A stretch of DNA of 64,000 bases from Henriciella barbarensis (GCF_003576345.1 NZ_QWGB01000004.1:62001-126000), one strand, 5' to 3'; positions 43,110 to 52,967 are shown, counted from the first letter of the stretch. Numbers and translations are program-made. The notes: generated by a model not told the origin, from the letters alone.

Positions 43110-44957
43110 ATGGCGTCATCGCTTTTTCGGAAACTGGCGCTTGCGGCGGCTTGTATTGCGCTTCCTTTCTGGTCGCATGTGACAGCTGAAGAAGCGCCGG
43201 TTGTAGACGAGGTGGCTCAGTCCGAGCAGGCTGACGAGCCGAAAGAGCCCCCAGAACCGATAGCTGAACCTGCTTCGGCCGGCGGGGATGCAGCCCGTGA
43301 GCCCGTCGCAGCTTCCGTCAGTGCGTGGATGGACCGGCCGCAGCTGCGCCTGCCGGAAGATTATCCCGATCGCACGCGCATCCTGCGCGGGGATGTCGAC
43401 CCTTATGAAGTGTTCTGGGAAGTCCCTGAAAGTTGGGCGGTGCGCGGCGGCATGTATGCCGAATACGATACGCTGGAAGCTTATGGACGTATGCGCGAAG
43501 CCGCTGCACGTGACGGCGTTCACCTCGTCATTCTGTCTGCTTTCCGGTCGTTCAGGCATCAGCGCTTTATCTGGGAAAATAAATGGCAGGACCGGCATGA
43601 GCGCCTGTCCGGGGTCAGCGCGCGGGACATTGCGCTCAACATCATGCGCTACAGCGCGATGCCGGGCACATCGCGCCATCACTGGGGGACTGAAGTCGAC
43701 CTCAACGCTTTCAACAATGCCTATTTCGACACGCCCGAGGGCAGGCCTGTCTATGACTGGCTGCAGTCGCACGCGGCCGAGTATGGCTTCTGCGAGGTCT
43801 ATTCGGCGCGCGCCAGCGGGCGTAGGGTAGGCTATGAGCCAGAGCGCTGGCACTGGTCATACATACCGACCGCGTCGCGATATCTTGCCGCCTATGTCGA
43901 AGCCGATGAAGCCGCGCCCCACGGCTTTGCAGGAGACGAGGCGGTGCCGGACATCGAGTGGCTGTCTGAGTTTGTGCTCGGCATCAATCCCGACTGTCTC
44001 TGGGATGCGTCCCAAGCAGGAGATGGGCGCTCCTTGCCCGCGCCTCTCATCCTCTCGAAGGTGGACGAGGCAGCGGAGCGTTCCGCTCCGGATGAACAGC
44101 CGCTGCTGGATGGCGGGCAGTGCATCCCGGAAGGCTGGACGCACGACATCCTGCTGCGCTGGAAAGAAAGCGGGTTTCCGCTGACAGAAGGCGAGGGCGC
44201 GGCTGGCTATCTCGCCATGCTGGAGCATTGTCTTGCCGACCCGAACCCGGACATCCGCGACGGCATCGCCTATGAGGGCATCAGCGGCATATTGAGGTCC
44301 GAACACGCAGAAGAGGCAGAGCTGCGCGAGCTGAGGCAGAGCCTGCTTGCCCGCTTGGCAGATACGGAAAGCGATCCGCTGGGCTTTTCGCGGCCCTTCG
44401 CGGCGCTTGCACTGGCGGAAGTCGCGCGCACAGACCGGACCAGTCCATGGATGAGCCAAGGGGAGCGGCGCACACTGTTGGCGGCTGGCGCTGACTATAC
44501 GGCGAATGTGCGGGACTATCGCGGATTCGTAGAGGGCGAAGGCTGGCGGCACGGCGTGGCACACGGCGCGGACCTGCTCATGCAGCTGAGCCTCAACCCG
44601 GAAATCGGTGAAGGTGAAGCGTTCATGATCGCCAAGGCGGTGTTTGACGCCATCGGCGCCATAGAGGCGCCTGTCTTCAGCTTTGAGGAGCCGCAGCGCC
44701 TTGCCCGGCCGATCCTGTTTCTCGTGCAGCGCGGACTGCTCACAGAAGAACAGATTGCGATCTGGATGGAGGTGCTGGCAGACCCGGCGCCGCATGACAG
44801 CTGGCAGGACGCGTTGCAGGATGATGAGGCTGCGGCGCGGCGTGAGAATATCAGAGCGTTCGCCACCATCCTGCTGGAGACGGCGCAGAGCCGGGAGGCG
44901 CGCGACCTTGATGCGGTCGTCACGGGCGCCGAACATCTTCTGAACCGCGTGCCATAA
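43110..44957 (+). CDS. VanY-like (M15B) D,D-carboxypeptidase fused to DUF2785
   Basis: 615 residues from the ATG at 43110. A signal peptide (LALAAACIALPFWSHVTA) is followed by an acidic linker and a VanY-type zinc peptidase. Its metal and catalytic residues are in GTSRHHWGTEVDLNAF (His190 and Asp197 of SxHxxGxxxD) and in ERWHWSYI (His248). From about residue 325 the rest matches DUF2785, with LAAGADYTANVRDYRGFVEG and WRHGVAHGADLLMQLSLNP. M15B enzymes trim the terminal D-Ala of peptidoglycan stems. DUF2785 is a helical domain of unknown role usually found as a stand-alone protein. The whole is exported. The fusion is unusual. Confidence 0.85.
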   Translation: MASSLFRKLALAAACIALPFWSHVTAEEAPVVDEVAQSEQADEPKEPPEPIAEPASAGGDAAREPVAASVSAWMDRPQLRLPEDYPDRTRILRGDVDPYEVFWEVPESWAVRGGMYAEYDTLEAYGRMREAAARDGVHLVILSAFRSFRHQRFIWENKWQDRHERLSGVSARDIALNIMRYSAMPGTSRHHWGTEVDLNAFNNAYFDTPEGRPVYDWLQSHAAEYGFCEVYSARASGRRVGYEPERWHWSYIPTASRYLAAYVEADEAAPHGFAGDEAVPDIEWLSEFVLGINPDCLWDASQAGDGRSLPAPLILSKVDEAAERSAPDEQPLLDGGQCIPEGWTHDILLRWKESGFPLTEGEGAAGYLAMLEHCLADPNPDIRDGIAYEGISGILRSEHAEEAELRELRQSLLARLADTESDPLGFSRPFAALALAEVARTDRTSPWMSQGERRTLLAAGADYTANVRDYRGFVEGEGWRHGVAHGADLLMQLSLNPEIGEGEAFMIAKAVFDAIGAIEAPVFSFEEPQRLARPILFLVQRGLLTEEQIAIWMEVLADPAPHDSWQDALQDDEAAARRENIRAFATILLETAQSREARDLDAVVTGAEHLLNRVP

Positions 44958-44971
44958 GGGTTACCACCGCG

Positions 44972-44987
44972 TTAACCCGGGCTTAAC
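44972..44987 (+). promoter_or_regulatory. CtrA-type binding box upstream of divL
   Basis: TTAA-CCCGGGC-TTAAC fits the CtrA consensus TTAA-N7-TTAA exactly. It lies 69 bases before the divL ATG, with a further half site GGTTAAC at 45003-45009. CtrA is the master cell-cycle response regulator of Caulobacter-type bacteria, and DivL acts in the pathway that controls CtrA, so a site here suggests feedback. It is sequence-based only. Confidence 0.6.
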
Positions 44988-45055
44988 GCGAACGGGTCAA
45001 TCGGTTAACATTTGCGCATTGCGGCGCGACCTGTGGAAAGTGGCGAAGGTAACGG

Positions 45056-47500
45056 ATGACTGCAGAATACGTCTCCCTGATCATCTCTGGCGGTGCGCTG
45101 GCGCTTGGCCTTGCCTTCATCCTGTGGGCCCTGCGGACATCCGACGGTGCGCGCGGCGCAGCCCGGAAGTATCGCGAGCGGTCTGCTGAAGCCGAGACGG
45201 ACCTCGCTGCGCTCCAGTCTGTGCTTGGTGCGCATCCGGGTGTGATCCTTGTCTGGCAGGGGGATGAGCTTGAGGACGCGGATGATGATATTGCGCCGCC
45301 GCAGATACATGGCTCGCCGGTCGCGCTGGCGGGGCTTTTGAAGTTCACCGATGAGGCGGTGTCTGACGACCCGTCCATCCGGATCATTGAGGGGCTTGCT
45401 GACCTTGAGGCGCGCGATGGCGCTGGCAAGGATACCACGCTGCGCGAACGCCTGCGTGAACTGCGTGAGCATGGCCAGCCTTTCTCGCTGACGCTGATCG
45501 GCCCATCGGGCCGTTTCCTTGAGGCCGATGGGCGCACGGCCGGCGCGCGGGCCGTGGTCTGGATTACCGATTCGACCATCAAGGGGCTGGAAGAAAGCTC
45601 TGCACGTGGCAAGTTGGAAGAGACGCGCCAGATTATTGCGCGCGACCCGACGGCGTTTCTGGACATGTTGGGCAAACTGCCTTTCCCGGCCTGGCGTGTT
45701 TCGGGTGTCGGACGCCTGCAATGGGCGAACGACGTCTATCTGAAGGCTGTGGACGGCAAGTCGCTGGATCAGGCGCTGGACCGCCAGCTCAAACTTGACG
45801 ACAAGACCGACGAGCAGCTGCGCCGCACGATCACCGAGCAGCGCGACATTGATGCGGTGCGTAACCTCGTCATTGAAGGCGAGCGGCGCTCCATGCGCAT
45901 TTTGAGCTTCCCACTGTCTGGCGGCGCAGGTGCGATTGCCTTCGACGTGTCAGAGCAGGAAGCGGCCCGCGATGAGCTGAACCGCCATGTGCGCGCGCAT
46001 GATGAAACGCTGAACCATGTCGCCGATGGCGTCGCCATCTTCGGCCCGGACCGGCGCCTTACCTTCTACAACCGCGCCTTTTCCACCATGTGGGATTTCG
46101 ATGAGAGCTACCTGCTCGATTCGCCGACCCATGGTGAGCTGCTGGACCGGCTGCGCCAGGACAGGAAGCTGCCGGCGCAGGCTGAATATGCGACCTGGCG
46201 GGCCGATGAGCTGTCTCACTACCGTGAGATTACCGGTATCGAAGAGGATACGTGGTCGCTGCCTGATGGGCGTACACTTTCAGTCACACGCCAGCGCCAC
46301 CCAATGGGCGGGCTGCTGCTGCTGTTCAAGGACATTACGGGCGAGCTCGACCTGCAGACGCGCTTCAATGCGCTGATCAAGACACAGACCTCGACCTTGG
46401 ACAGCCTGCGTCAGGCTGTGGCGGTGTTTGGCTCTGATGGCCGGCTGAAGCTGTCCAACAAGGCATTCGAATCGCTCTGGCATCTTGATGCGAGCGACGT
46501 GAAGAATACGCCGGACTATGACGATGTCATCGAAGCATGCCTACCGCTTTTCAGCGACCGGAACCGCTGGAGCGAGATCAAGGGGCATATCACTGACCCT
46601 TCAGCGAATGCACGCCGGACCACCGAAGGCGAAATGCACCGCGCGGATGGTACCGTGCTGCACTACATCACCCAGCCCCTGCCGGATGGAAACACGCTGA
46701 TCGCCTTTGCCGACGAGACGGCCCAGCGGGCCGTTGAGGGCGCGCTCCGTGGGCGCGCTGAGGCGTTCGAGGCGGCTGACAGGCTGAAGACGGAATTTGT
46801 ACGGAATGTCAGCTATCAGCTGCGTTCTCCGCTGACGACCATCCTTGGCTATGCAGAATTTCTCCAGTCGGAAACTAATGGTGAACTAAATTCGCGTCAG
46901 ATGGACAATGTGAATTCGATCCTGACCGCCTCCGACCATCTCAACAAGCTGATTGAGAACATTCTCGACCTCGCCCTGATCGAGGCCGGACGAATGGATC
47001 TTGACCTTGAAGACTTCGCCCTTGCCGAAATCGTGCAGGAGGGCATCGACCTTACTGTCGGCAAGGCATCGGATACCGAAATCAATGTCCATGCGGAGAT
47101 CGGTGACAATCTCGGCACAATCCATGCCGACAAGCGCCGTATCCGCCAGATCCTGTTCAATTTGCTTTCGAACTCTATGCGGTTCACTGAGCCGGGCGGG
47201 GATATCACTGTGTCCGCCACCCGCGTCGAGAACATGGCGATCCTTTCAGTGCGCGACACGGGCAAAGGCATCGATGCAGAGCACCAGGCGTCGAGCTTTG
47301 ACAGCTTTACCTCGTCAGACCAGCGAGGCGCGGGCCTTGGCCTTGCGCTCGTGAAAAATTTCGTCGACCTGCATGGCGGTAATGTCGGCATCAAGTCGAC
47401 CCCCGGCGGCGGAACCGAAGTTGTCTGCTGGCTGCCAGTGACCGCGACGGTCAATCGTCAGACCGATTGGGATGTCGCGCCTGCACGCGCTTCTGCGTAA
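45056..47500 (+). CDS. divL: DivL-type atypical histidine kinase (Tyr at phospho-site)
   Basis: 814 residues. An N-terminal membrane helix (YVSLIISGGALALGLAFILWAL) is followed by several PAS-type domains (about 220-330, 340-450 and 465-570), a HisKA-like dimerisation domain and a HATPase domain. The H-box reads FVRNVSYQLRSPLTTILGYA, with Tyr587 where other kinases have the phospho-acceptor His. This is the signature of Caulobacter DivL. N-box LFNLLSNSMRFT and G-boxes VRDTGKGID and GAGLGLALVKN remain. Caulobacter DivL senses DivK~P and switches CckA between kinase and phosphatase. The length is slightly above the Caulobacter protein. Confidence 0.93.
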   Translation: MTAEYVSLIISGGALALGLAFILWALRTSDGARGAARKYRERSAEAETDLAALQSVLGAHPGVILVWQGDELEDADDDIAPPQIHGSPVALAGLLKFTDEAVSDDPSIRIIEGLADLEARDGAGKDTTLRERLRELREHGQPFSLTLIGPSGRFLEADGRTAGARAVVWITDSTIKGLEESSARGKLEETRQIIARDPTAFLDMLGKLPFPAWRVSGVGRLQWANDVYLKAVDGKSLDQALDRQLKLDDKTDEQLRRTITEQRDIDAVRNLVIEGERRSMRILSFPLSGGAGAIAFDVSEQEAARDELNRHVRAHDETLNHVADGVAIFGPDRRLTFYNRAFSTMWDFDESYLLDSPTHGELLDRLRQDRKLPAQAEYATWRADELSHYREITGIEEDTWSLPDGRTLSVTRQRHPMGGLLLLFKDITGELDLQTRFNALIKTQTSTLDSLRQAVAVFGSDGRLKLSNKAFESLWHLDASDVKNTPDYDDVIEACLPLFSDRNRWSEIKGHITDPSANARRTTEGEMHRADGTVLHYITQPLPDGNTLIAFADETAQRAVEGALRGRAEAFEAADRLKTEFVRNVSYQLRSPLTTILGYAEFLQSETNGELNSRQMDNVNSILTASDHLNKLIENILDLALIEAGRMDLDLEDFALAEIVQEGIDLTVGKASDTEINVHAEIGDNLGTIHADKRRIRQILFNLLSNSMRFTEPGGDITVSATRVENMAILSVRDTGKGIDAEHQASSFDSFTSSDQRGAGLGLALVKNFVDLHGGNVGIKSTPGGGTEVVCWLPVTATVNRQTDWDVAPARASA

Positions 47501-47635
47501 CGCACCCCAAAAAACCGCGTCGTCGATGAATGTGGCGGGTTGAACCGCGCCTGCTTTGCCTTGAAAACGCAACCGAAGGCCGTTCGCGTATGCTTCTCTG
47601 CATAGCGGCGAGCCATTTGAGGGAGAGATATTTTC

Positions 47636-48649
47636 ATGGCTTTTACTGGACTCACACCCCGGCATGACTGGTCACGAGAAGAGATTGCGGAGCTTTACTC
47701 CCAACCTCTGGATAGCTTGATGGGGCAGGCGCTGGCCGTGAAGTCAGCGAACTGGGCGGATGGCAAAGTCCAAAAGAGCCAGCTTCTCTCCATCAAGACT
47801 GGCGGGTGCGCGGAAGACTGTGGCTATTGCAGCCAGTCTGCACACTTTGATACCGGGCTGAAGGCTGAAAAGCTGATGCGGCTTGAGGACGTGGTCGCCG
47901 CCGCACGCGAAGCAAAAGAAGGCGGTGCGGACCGTTTCTGCATGGGCGCGGCCTGGCGCAACCTGAAAGAACGCGATGTGCCGAAGATCGCTGCCATGAT
48001 TTCAGCGGTAAAGGCAGAAGGTCTGGAAACCTGTGTCACCGCCGGCATGCTGGAACCGCAACAGGCCGCCGCGCTCAAGGAAGCGGGCCTCGACTATTAC
48101 AACCACAATCTAGATACCTCGCGAGAATATTATACCAGCGTTGTATCGACCCGGACCTATGAAGACCGGCTGGAGACGCTGGCGCATTGCCGGGAGGCGG
48201 GACTGAACCTCTGCGTTGGCGGTATTCTTGGCATGGGCGAAGGGCGCGATGACCGCATCGGCCTCATCCATGAGCTGTCGAAGCTTGAACCTCATCCAGA
48301 AAGCGTGCCGATCAACATGCTGGTGCCGATCAAGGGGACGCCACTGGGCGAAAGCCCGCCGGTCAGCGTGATCGAGATGGCGCGTGCTATCGCTGTCTGC
48401 CGGATAGTCTTCCCAAGAAGCTGGGTTCGCCTTTCAGCGGGCCGCGACGAAATGAGTGAGGAAGGTCAGGCGCTCTGCATGCTGGCGGGGGCCAATTCGA
48501 TCTTTGTCGGCGACCGGTTGCTGACGACCGATAATCCGGGCGAGACGCGCGACGAGGCGTTGCTGGGCGCGATGGGCTTTGAGCATGCCAGCCGCGAAGA
48601 GACGGCGACACCTCAACCCAAGGCCAGAACCCGGCTGATCGGTGCCTGA
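47636..48649 (+). CDS. bioB: Biotin synthase
   Basis: Radical-SAM enzyme of 337 residues that inserts sulfur into dethiobiotin. The [4Fe-4S] cysteines are Cys58, Cys62 and Cys65 in GGCAEDCGYCSQSAHF. Further motifs are FCMGAAWRNLKERD, YNHNLDTSREYY and the auxiliary-cluster region RLSAGRDEMSEEGQ. GAGGGAGAG precedes the ATG. It is an orphan, with no bioF, bioD or bioA nearby. I looked for a BioR-type TTATCTATAA palindrome in the 135-base leader and found none. Confidence 0.97.
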   Translation: MAFTGLTPRHDWSREEIAELYSQPLDSLMGQALAVKSANWADGKVQKSQLLSIKTGGCAEDCGYCSQSAHFDTGLKAEKLMRLEDVVAAAREAKEGGADRFCMGAAWRNLKERDVPKIAAMISAVKAEGLETCVTAGMLEPQQAAALKEAGLDYYNHNLDTSREYYTSVVSTRTYEDRLETLAHCREAGLNLCVGGILGMGEGRDDRIGLIHELSKLEPHPESVPINMLVPIKGTPLGESPPVSVIEMARAIAVCRIVFPRSWVRLSAGRDEMSEEGQALCMLAGANSIFVGDRLLTTDNPGETRDEALLGAMGFEHASREETATPQPKARTRLIGA

Positions 48650-48719
48650 GTAATTCGATCCCCATCTCGTCGGAGCGACATGGTCGACACGTGCCGGAGC
48701 GCAGGATAGACCTCGTGAC

Positions 48720-49373
48720 ATGACAACTAATATCCAAGCCGTGATCTGGGATTTTGGCGGTGTACTTACCTCCTCTCCCTTCGAAGCGTTCAACCGCTAT
48801 GAGGCCGAAAAGGGCCTTCCAAAAGACTTCATTCGCGGTGTGAATGCCGTCAATGGCGACACCAATGCCTGGGCGAAGCTGGAGCAGTCAAAGGTGACCG
48901 CGGACGAGTTTGATACGCTGTTCCGCAATGAGGCCGAAGCGCTGGGTCACTCGGTGCCGGGTAAGGACATACTGGGCCTGCTATCGGGCGATCTTCGCCC
49001 GCGTGTCGTCGAGGCGCTGAAGCGCTGCAAGGCGAAAGTGAAAGTGGGCTGCATCACCAATAATGCGCCGGTGGGCAAGGGCGCAGGCATGCAGGCCGAT
49101 GAGGGCAGGGCGGGCGAGATCGAGAAGGTGTTCGGCCTGTTCGACGAGATGATCGAAAGCTCGAAGCTTGGGATCCGCAAACCTGATCCACGGATTTATG
49201 CACTGATGTGTGAAGCGCTGGATGTCGATCCGAAGCATTGCGTCTATCTTGATGATCTCGGCATCAACCTGAAACCAGCCCGGGCGATGGGGATGACGAC
49301 AATCAAGGTACTGAATGAGGATCAGCTTCTGTCTGACCTGGAAGCTGCGACTGGATGGATGCTTACAGACTGA
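48720..49373 (+). CDS. HAD-superfamily hydrolase (subfamily IA)
   Basis: 217 residues. Motif I is VIWDFGGVLTSSPF, in which the second acidic residue of DxD is replaced by Gly. This is a variant shared with the epoxide-hydrolase-N/ACAD10-like branch of HAD proteins. Motif II is CITNNAP, the Lys is in SSKLGIRKPDPRIY, and motif IV is VYLDDLGINLKPARAMG. The missing acid/base Asp suggests phosphatase activity may be altered. It overlaps the next gene, a lipoprotein, by 19 bases and probably heads a HAD-lipoprotein-phhB operon. Confidence 0.88.
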   Translation: MTTNIQAVIWDFGGVLTSSPFEAFNRYEAEKGLPKDFIRGVNAVNGDTNAWAKLEQSKVTADEFDTLFRNEAEALGHSVPGKDILGLLSGDLRPRVVEALKRCKAKVKVGCITNNAPVGKGAGMQADEGRAGEIEKVFGLFDEMIESSKLGIRKPDPRIYALMCEALDVDPKHCVYLDDLGINLKPARAMGMTTIKVLNEDQLLSDLEAATGWMLTD

Positions 49374-49969
49374 CTTCAATCCGCCTCCTCGCAGGCGCCG
49401 TCCTGATGGCCGGGCTGGTCGCCTGCGGTGAGGAAGACGTGCGTGAGACGGTCACGCTGCAGGTCGAGCAGGCCCCCGAATACATGTTGCCAAGCCGTGA
49501 GCCGGAGGGCGACCGCACGGCGCTTAGCGCGCTGGCGCAAGAGACGATCGGGCGGCTTCGCGGGATTATCGAAAGCAACTCGCTGCGTCGGCTGACGCGA
49601 CTTGCAGGGTCACAGTCTGGCTTTGTCTCTAATTTTGCTGGCGCATCCCATGGCGACCATTGGGACTTGCTGCGCCGGACAGGGTTCGACCCCATCCTTC
49701 GCCTCGAAGAGCTGCTCGACGGACCATACGGGGTGAAGATGGTGGCAGGGGAAACCTGGTATGTCTGGCCCGATCTCGCGGCGCTCGAGCCTGAGGCGCT
49801 CCTGCCTGAGCGGCTGAACTTCAGCCAGAGGGCGCGGCTTGAGGAACTGGTCGGCGAGGCAGGGATTGCACAGGTCAGGGAAGGGCGCGGTTATCCCGGT
49901 ATTCGCACGGCGATCGCCGAGGATGGCCGATGGCTCTACTATGTTCACGAGATATCAGGTGAGGAATAG
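49355..49969 (+). CDS. Hypothetical lipoprotein
   Basis: 204 residues. The leader [19 protein letters not shown] has a lipobox at Cys24, followed by a region with [27 protein letters not shown] and a folded C-terminal part containing [33 protein letters not shown] and [14 protein letters not shown] do not recognise a family. The WYVWPDLA / WLYYV pattern suggests a compact beta-sheet domain. Overlap with the HAD gene (19 bases) and a 2-base gap to phhB point to one transcript. Confidence 0.75.
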   Translation: MDAYRLTSIRLLAGAVLMAGLVACGEEDVRETVTLQVEQAPEYMLPSREPEGDRTALSALAQETIGRLRGIIESNSLRRLTRLAGSQSGFVSNFAGASHGDHWDLLRRTGFDPILRLEELLDGPYGVKMVAGETWYVWPDLAALEPEALLPERLNFSQRARLEELVGEAGIAQVREGRGYPGIRTAIAEDGRWLYYVHEISGEE

Positions 49970-49971
49970 CC

Positions 49972-50265
49972 ATGACTGACAAGCTGAAAGTTGAAGACGT
50001 CCTGTCGAAGGTCAAAGGCTGGGAGGCCGCCGACGGCGATACGGATGCAATTACCAAGACATTCAAGTTCGAGGACTTTGCGACGGCCTTCGCCTTTATG
50101 AGCGCGAGTGCCACCCAGGCCGAGAAGGCCGATCACCACCCTGAATGGTTCAACGTCTACAATACGGTCGAGGTTACGCTGACCACGCATGATGCGGGCG
50201 GCGTCACGCAGAAAGACATTGACCTCGCCACAGTAATGGATGGCTTCGCCGCCAAGTTGGCCTAA
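49972..50265 (+). CDS. phhB: 4a-hydroxytetrahydrobiopterin dehydratase (pterin carbinolamine dehydratase)
   Basis: 97 residues with the diagnostic motif [14 protein letters not shown] (His55, His56). This enzyme regenerates pterin cofactor after aromatic amino-acid hydroxylation, and its homologues can act in other pterin steps. No phenylalanine hydroxylase gene is in the window. The stop overlaps the convergent hybrid-kinase stop by 4 bases. Confidence 0.95.
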   Translation: MTDKLKVEDVLSKVKGWEAADGDTDAITKTFKFEDFATAFAFMSASATQAEKADHHPEWFNVYNTVEVTLTTHDAGGVTQKDIDLATVMDGFAAKLA

Positions 50266-51932
50266 GCGCTCATCCGCTGGATCAGATTGTCGATCGCGCC
50301 GAGCGCCTCGGCATCTTCCGCGCTGCGCTGTGCGGCGACTTCAGGGCCTGCCGCAGACATGCACCGGCTCATGGTCGCGATGAGCTGGCGCTCGTCGATT
50401 GGCTTTGAGACGTAATCTGACATCCCCATCTTCATGTAACGCTCGCGGTCGCCCGCCATGGCATCGGCCGTGAGTGCGATAACCGGCAGGCTCTCAAACG
50501 CGCCGCCCATTGCGCGCAACCGTTTGAGCGTTGCTGGCCCGTCCATCTTCGGCATGTGGATGTCGAGCAACACGATATCGATCTTTGAATTCTGGAGAAC
50601 TTCGAGCGCTTCCTCTCCGCCAGACGCTTCGAGGACGTGCAGTCCCACCGGCTCAATGAAGAGACGCGCAACGCGGCGATTGATGCGGTTGTCGTCCACC
50701 ACGAGGGCCGTCTTGCCACGGAAGTCGACGATACGCTCGTCACGAATTTTCACTTCGTGCGGCTTGAAGCTTTCCGGGATCTGCGGGGCGGACTGATATT
50801 CGGGAAGAGTTGCTTCAAAGCTGAGCGTAAAGATGGAGCCCTTACCCGGCTTGCTGACGACCGCCACATCGCCGCCCATCATGCGGGCAAGCTTTCTGGT
50901 AATGGCAAGGCCAAGCCCGGTGCCGCCATAGATGCGGGTGGTCGAGCGGTCTGCCTGCTGGAAGTTCTCGAACAGGCTCGCAACCTGGCCCTCATCCATA
51001 CCGATGCCGGTATCCGATACATGCACCTTAAGGCGGACGCGTCCTTCCTTGTCCGTCGGCTCGCATGTCGCAGCGACGATGACACCGCCCTCGGACGTGA
51101 ATTTGAGGGCGTTGGATACGAGATTGTCGACGCACTGGCGAAAGCGCACGGGGTCGAATTCGAGGACGGAGGGGACCGACTTGTCGACGATCACGCGGAG
51201 GAAGAGACCTTTCTCTTCGGCTTTCGGACGATAGAAGCGCTCGGTCCGTTTCAGCTTGTGCCGGAAGTCATCTGCGATAGGGGCGATGTCGAGCTTGCCA
51301 GCCTCGATCTTTGAGAGATCCAGAATGTCGTTGAGCAGCGTCATCAATGACTTCGAGCAATCTAGGATGGCGCCCACCATTTCCCGCTCGTCAGTATCGA
51401 GCTGGCGAGACGCAAGCGCCTGCGCCATACCGAGTATGCCGTTAAGCGGCGTGCGGATCTCATGGCTCATCGAGGCCAGGAATTCGGATTTCGCCTCGCT
51501 CGCGGCCTGTGCTTCGCGTTTGGCGTGCCGCAGCTTGCGCTGGTTTTCCTGAATGTCGGTGATGTCATGGCTGAGGCAGAGCACATTGCCGTCCGGCATG
51601 GGCGAGAAGCTCGCCTTGATCGTGTTGCCTTCGCTTGTCTGTACATCAATCGTGCCGAAAGACCGTATTTTTTCGACCAGCTGGCGCGAATAGTCGACTG
51701 TGCTGAACCGCTCGCTGTCCTCGATGATCGTGCGCGTACTGGCGAGCATCGCTTCGTCGAGGGTCTTGCCGGCCGATAGCTGGCGATAGAACTCCGGGAA
51801 ATGGTACCTGGCGGTTTCGTTCACGAAGAGCAGTTCGAAATTTGGACCATGCAGCGCAAAGCCGTTTTCTATGCCTGCCACGGCATCAAGGACCTGGTTC
51901 AGCGAAAGATTGATTTCGTTGCGGTGCGACAC
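50262..51932 (-). CDS. Hybrid histidine kinase/response regulator (PAS-HisKA-HATPase-REC)
   Basis: 556 residues with no membrane helix. A PAS-type sensor (about 10-130, [23 protein letters not shown]) is followed by HisKA with phospho-acceptor His in [17 protein letters not shown]. The HATPase domain has [21 protein letters not shown] and [15 protein letters not shown]. The C-terminal receiver has [13 protein letters not shown] and the phosphorylated Asp in [14 protein letters not shown]. It is a cytosolic phosphorelay protein; no output regulator is next to it. Confidence 0.94.
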   Translation of the reverse strand: MSHRNEINLSLNQVLDAVAGIENGFALHGPNFELLFVNETARYHFPEFYRQLSAGKTLDEAMLASTRTIIEDSERFSTVDYSRQLVEKIRSFGTIDVQTSEGNTIKASFSPMPDGNVLCLSHDITDIQENQRKLRHAKREAQAASEAKSEFLASMSHEIRTPLNGILGMAQALASRQLDTDEREMVGAILDCSKSLMTLLNDILDLSKIEAGKLDIAPIADDFRHKLKRTERFYRPKAEEKGLFLRVIVDKSVPSVLEFDPVRFRQCVDNLVSNALKFTSEGGVIVAATCEPTDKEGRVRLKVHVSDTGIGMDEGQVASLFENFQQADRSTTRIYGGTGLGLAITRKLARMMGGDVAVVSKPGKGSIFTLSFEATLPEYQSAPQIPESFKPHEVKIRDERIVDFRGKTALVVDDNRINRRVARLFIEPVGLHVLEASGGEEALEVLQNSKIDIVLLDIHMPKMDGPATLKRLRAMGGAFESLPVIALTADAMAGDRERYMKMGMSDYVSKPIDERQLIATMSRCMSAAGPEVAAQRSAEDAEALGAIDNLIQRMSA

Positions 51933-52104
51933 GCGCCATCCCCCTTATATTTTGCCGGTGAGAGAACAGCAAAATCATTAAAAAAGCTTCACGGCGGGGA
52001 AGACACCGCCTGAGACCGGGCAAGGTTCTGCCTTGACGCAAGCGGATGAAGCTGGAACTGCAACCGCTACACCAGAGAAAAACAAAGCGAGAGGAGCGCG
52101 CATC

Positions 52105-52878
52105 ATGGGCAGAGTTTCAGGCAAGAAGGCATTCATTACAGGCGGCGCGCAGGGACTTGGCGAGGCCACTGCATGGATGCTCGCGCGGGAAGGCGCGAAG
52201 GTCGCCGTCACAGACGTGAATGGCGATGGCGCGACCAAGGTCGCTGCCGCGATCAATGCAGAGCTTGGCGATGGCACCGCATTCGCCTGGCAGCATGACG
52301 TGACCGATGCGGAGCGCTGGCAGACCGTCCTGAAAGAAGCCCACGACGCGATGGGCGGGCTCAATGTGCTCGTCAATAATGCCGGTATCGGCTCGCTCGG
52401 TTCTGTCGAGGATGAGAATTACGAGATGTTCCGCAAGGTCCAGGAAGTCGATGTCGACTCGATATTCCATGGCTGCAAATACGCCATCCCATTGATGCGC
52501 GATCACGGTCTTGGCTCGATCGTGAACATCTCCTCGATTGCCGGGATCATCGCGAGCGGCAACTATATCGCCTACAACACGGCCAAGGCGGCTGTGCGCC
52601 ACATGTCGAAGTCGATCGCGCTTCACTGCGCCAAGACCGGCGGACAGATACGCTGTAATTCGGTCCACCCTGTTTTCATCAACACGCCGATCCTCGATCG
52701 CACCAAGGAAATGTTTGGTGAGGAAGAGGGCCTCCGAAAGCTTGGCCGCCAGATCCCGCTCGGCAAGGTCGGCGAGCCGGATGATATTGCCTATGCGGTG
52801 CTCTATCTTGCCTCTGATGAGAGCAAGCTGGTCACAGGCATTGAGCTCAAGGTGGATGGCGGCATCTCTGCGATGTAG
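52105..52878 (+). CDS. Short-chain dehydrogenase/reductase (SDR)
   Basis: 257 residues from the ATG at 52105, which follows AGAGGAG; the open frame from 52033 begins with TTG and a low-complexity stretch. The cofactor motif is ITGGAQGLGEATAW (TGxxxGxG), then LNVLVNNAGIG (NNAG) and VNISSIAGIIASGNYIAYNTAKAA with the catalytic Ser, Tyr and Lys. It resembles 3-alpha/20-beta-hydroxysteroid or cyclopentanol dehydrogenase-type classical SDRs. The substrate cannot be told. Confidence 0.92.
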   Translation: MGRVSGKKAFITGGAQGLGEATAWMLAREGAKVAVTDVNGDGATKVAAAINAELGDGTAFAWQHDVTDAERWQTVLKEAHDAMGGLNVLVNNAGIGSLGSVEDENYEMFRKVQEVDVDSIFHGCKYAIPLMRDHGLGSIVNISSIAGIIASGNYIAYNTAKAAVRHMSKSIALHCAKTGGQIRCNSVHPVFINTPILDRTKEMFGEEEGLRKLGRQIPLGKVGEPDDIAYAVLYLASDESKLVTGIELKVDGGISAM

Positions 52879-52967
52879 TCCACTTGACCCGAGGCCTTGG
52901 GTCAAATTCCGCTTGTCGCGCCTTGTTGTTCATGTTATGTTCCAAAACCTGAAAACGGAGGGGACTG

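Noticed and set aside
47501-47635. BioR operator before bioB
   Set aside because: No TTATCTATAA-type palindrome is present.
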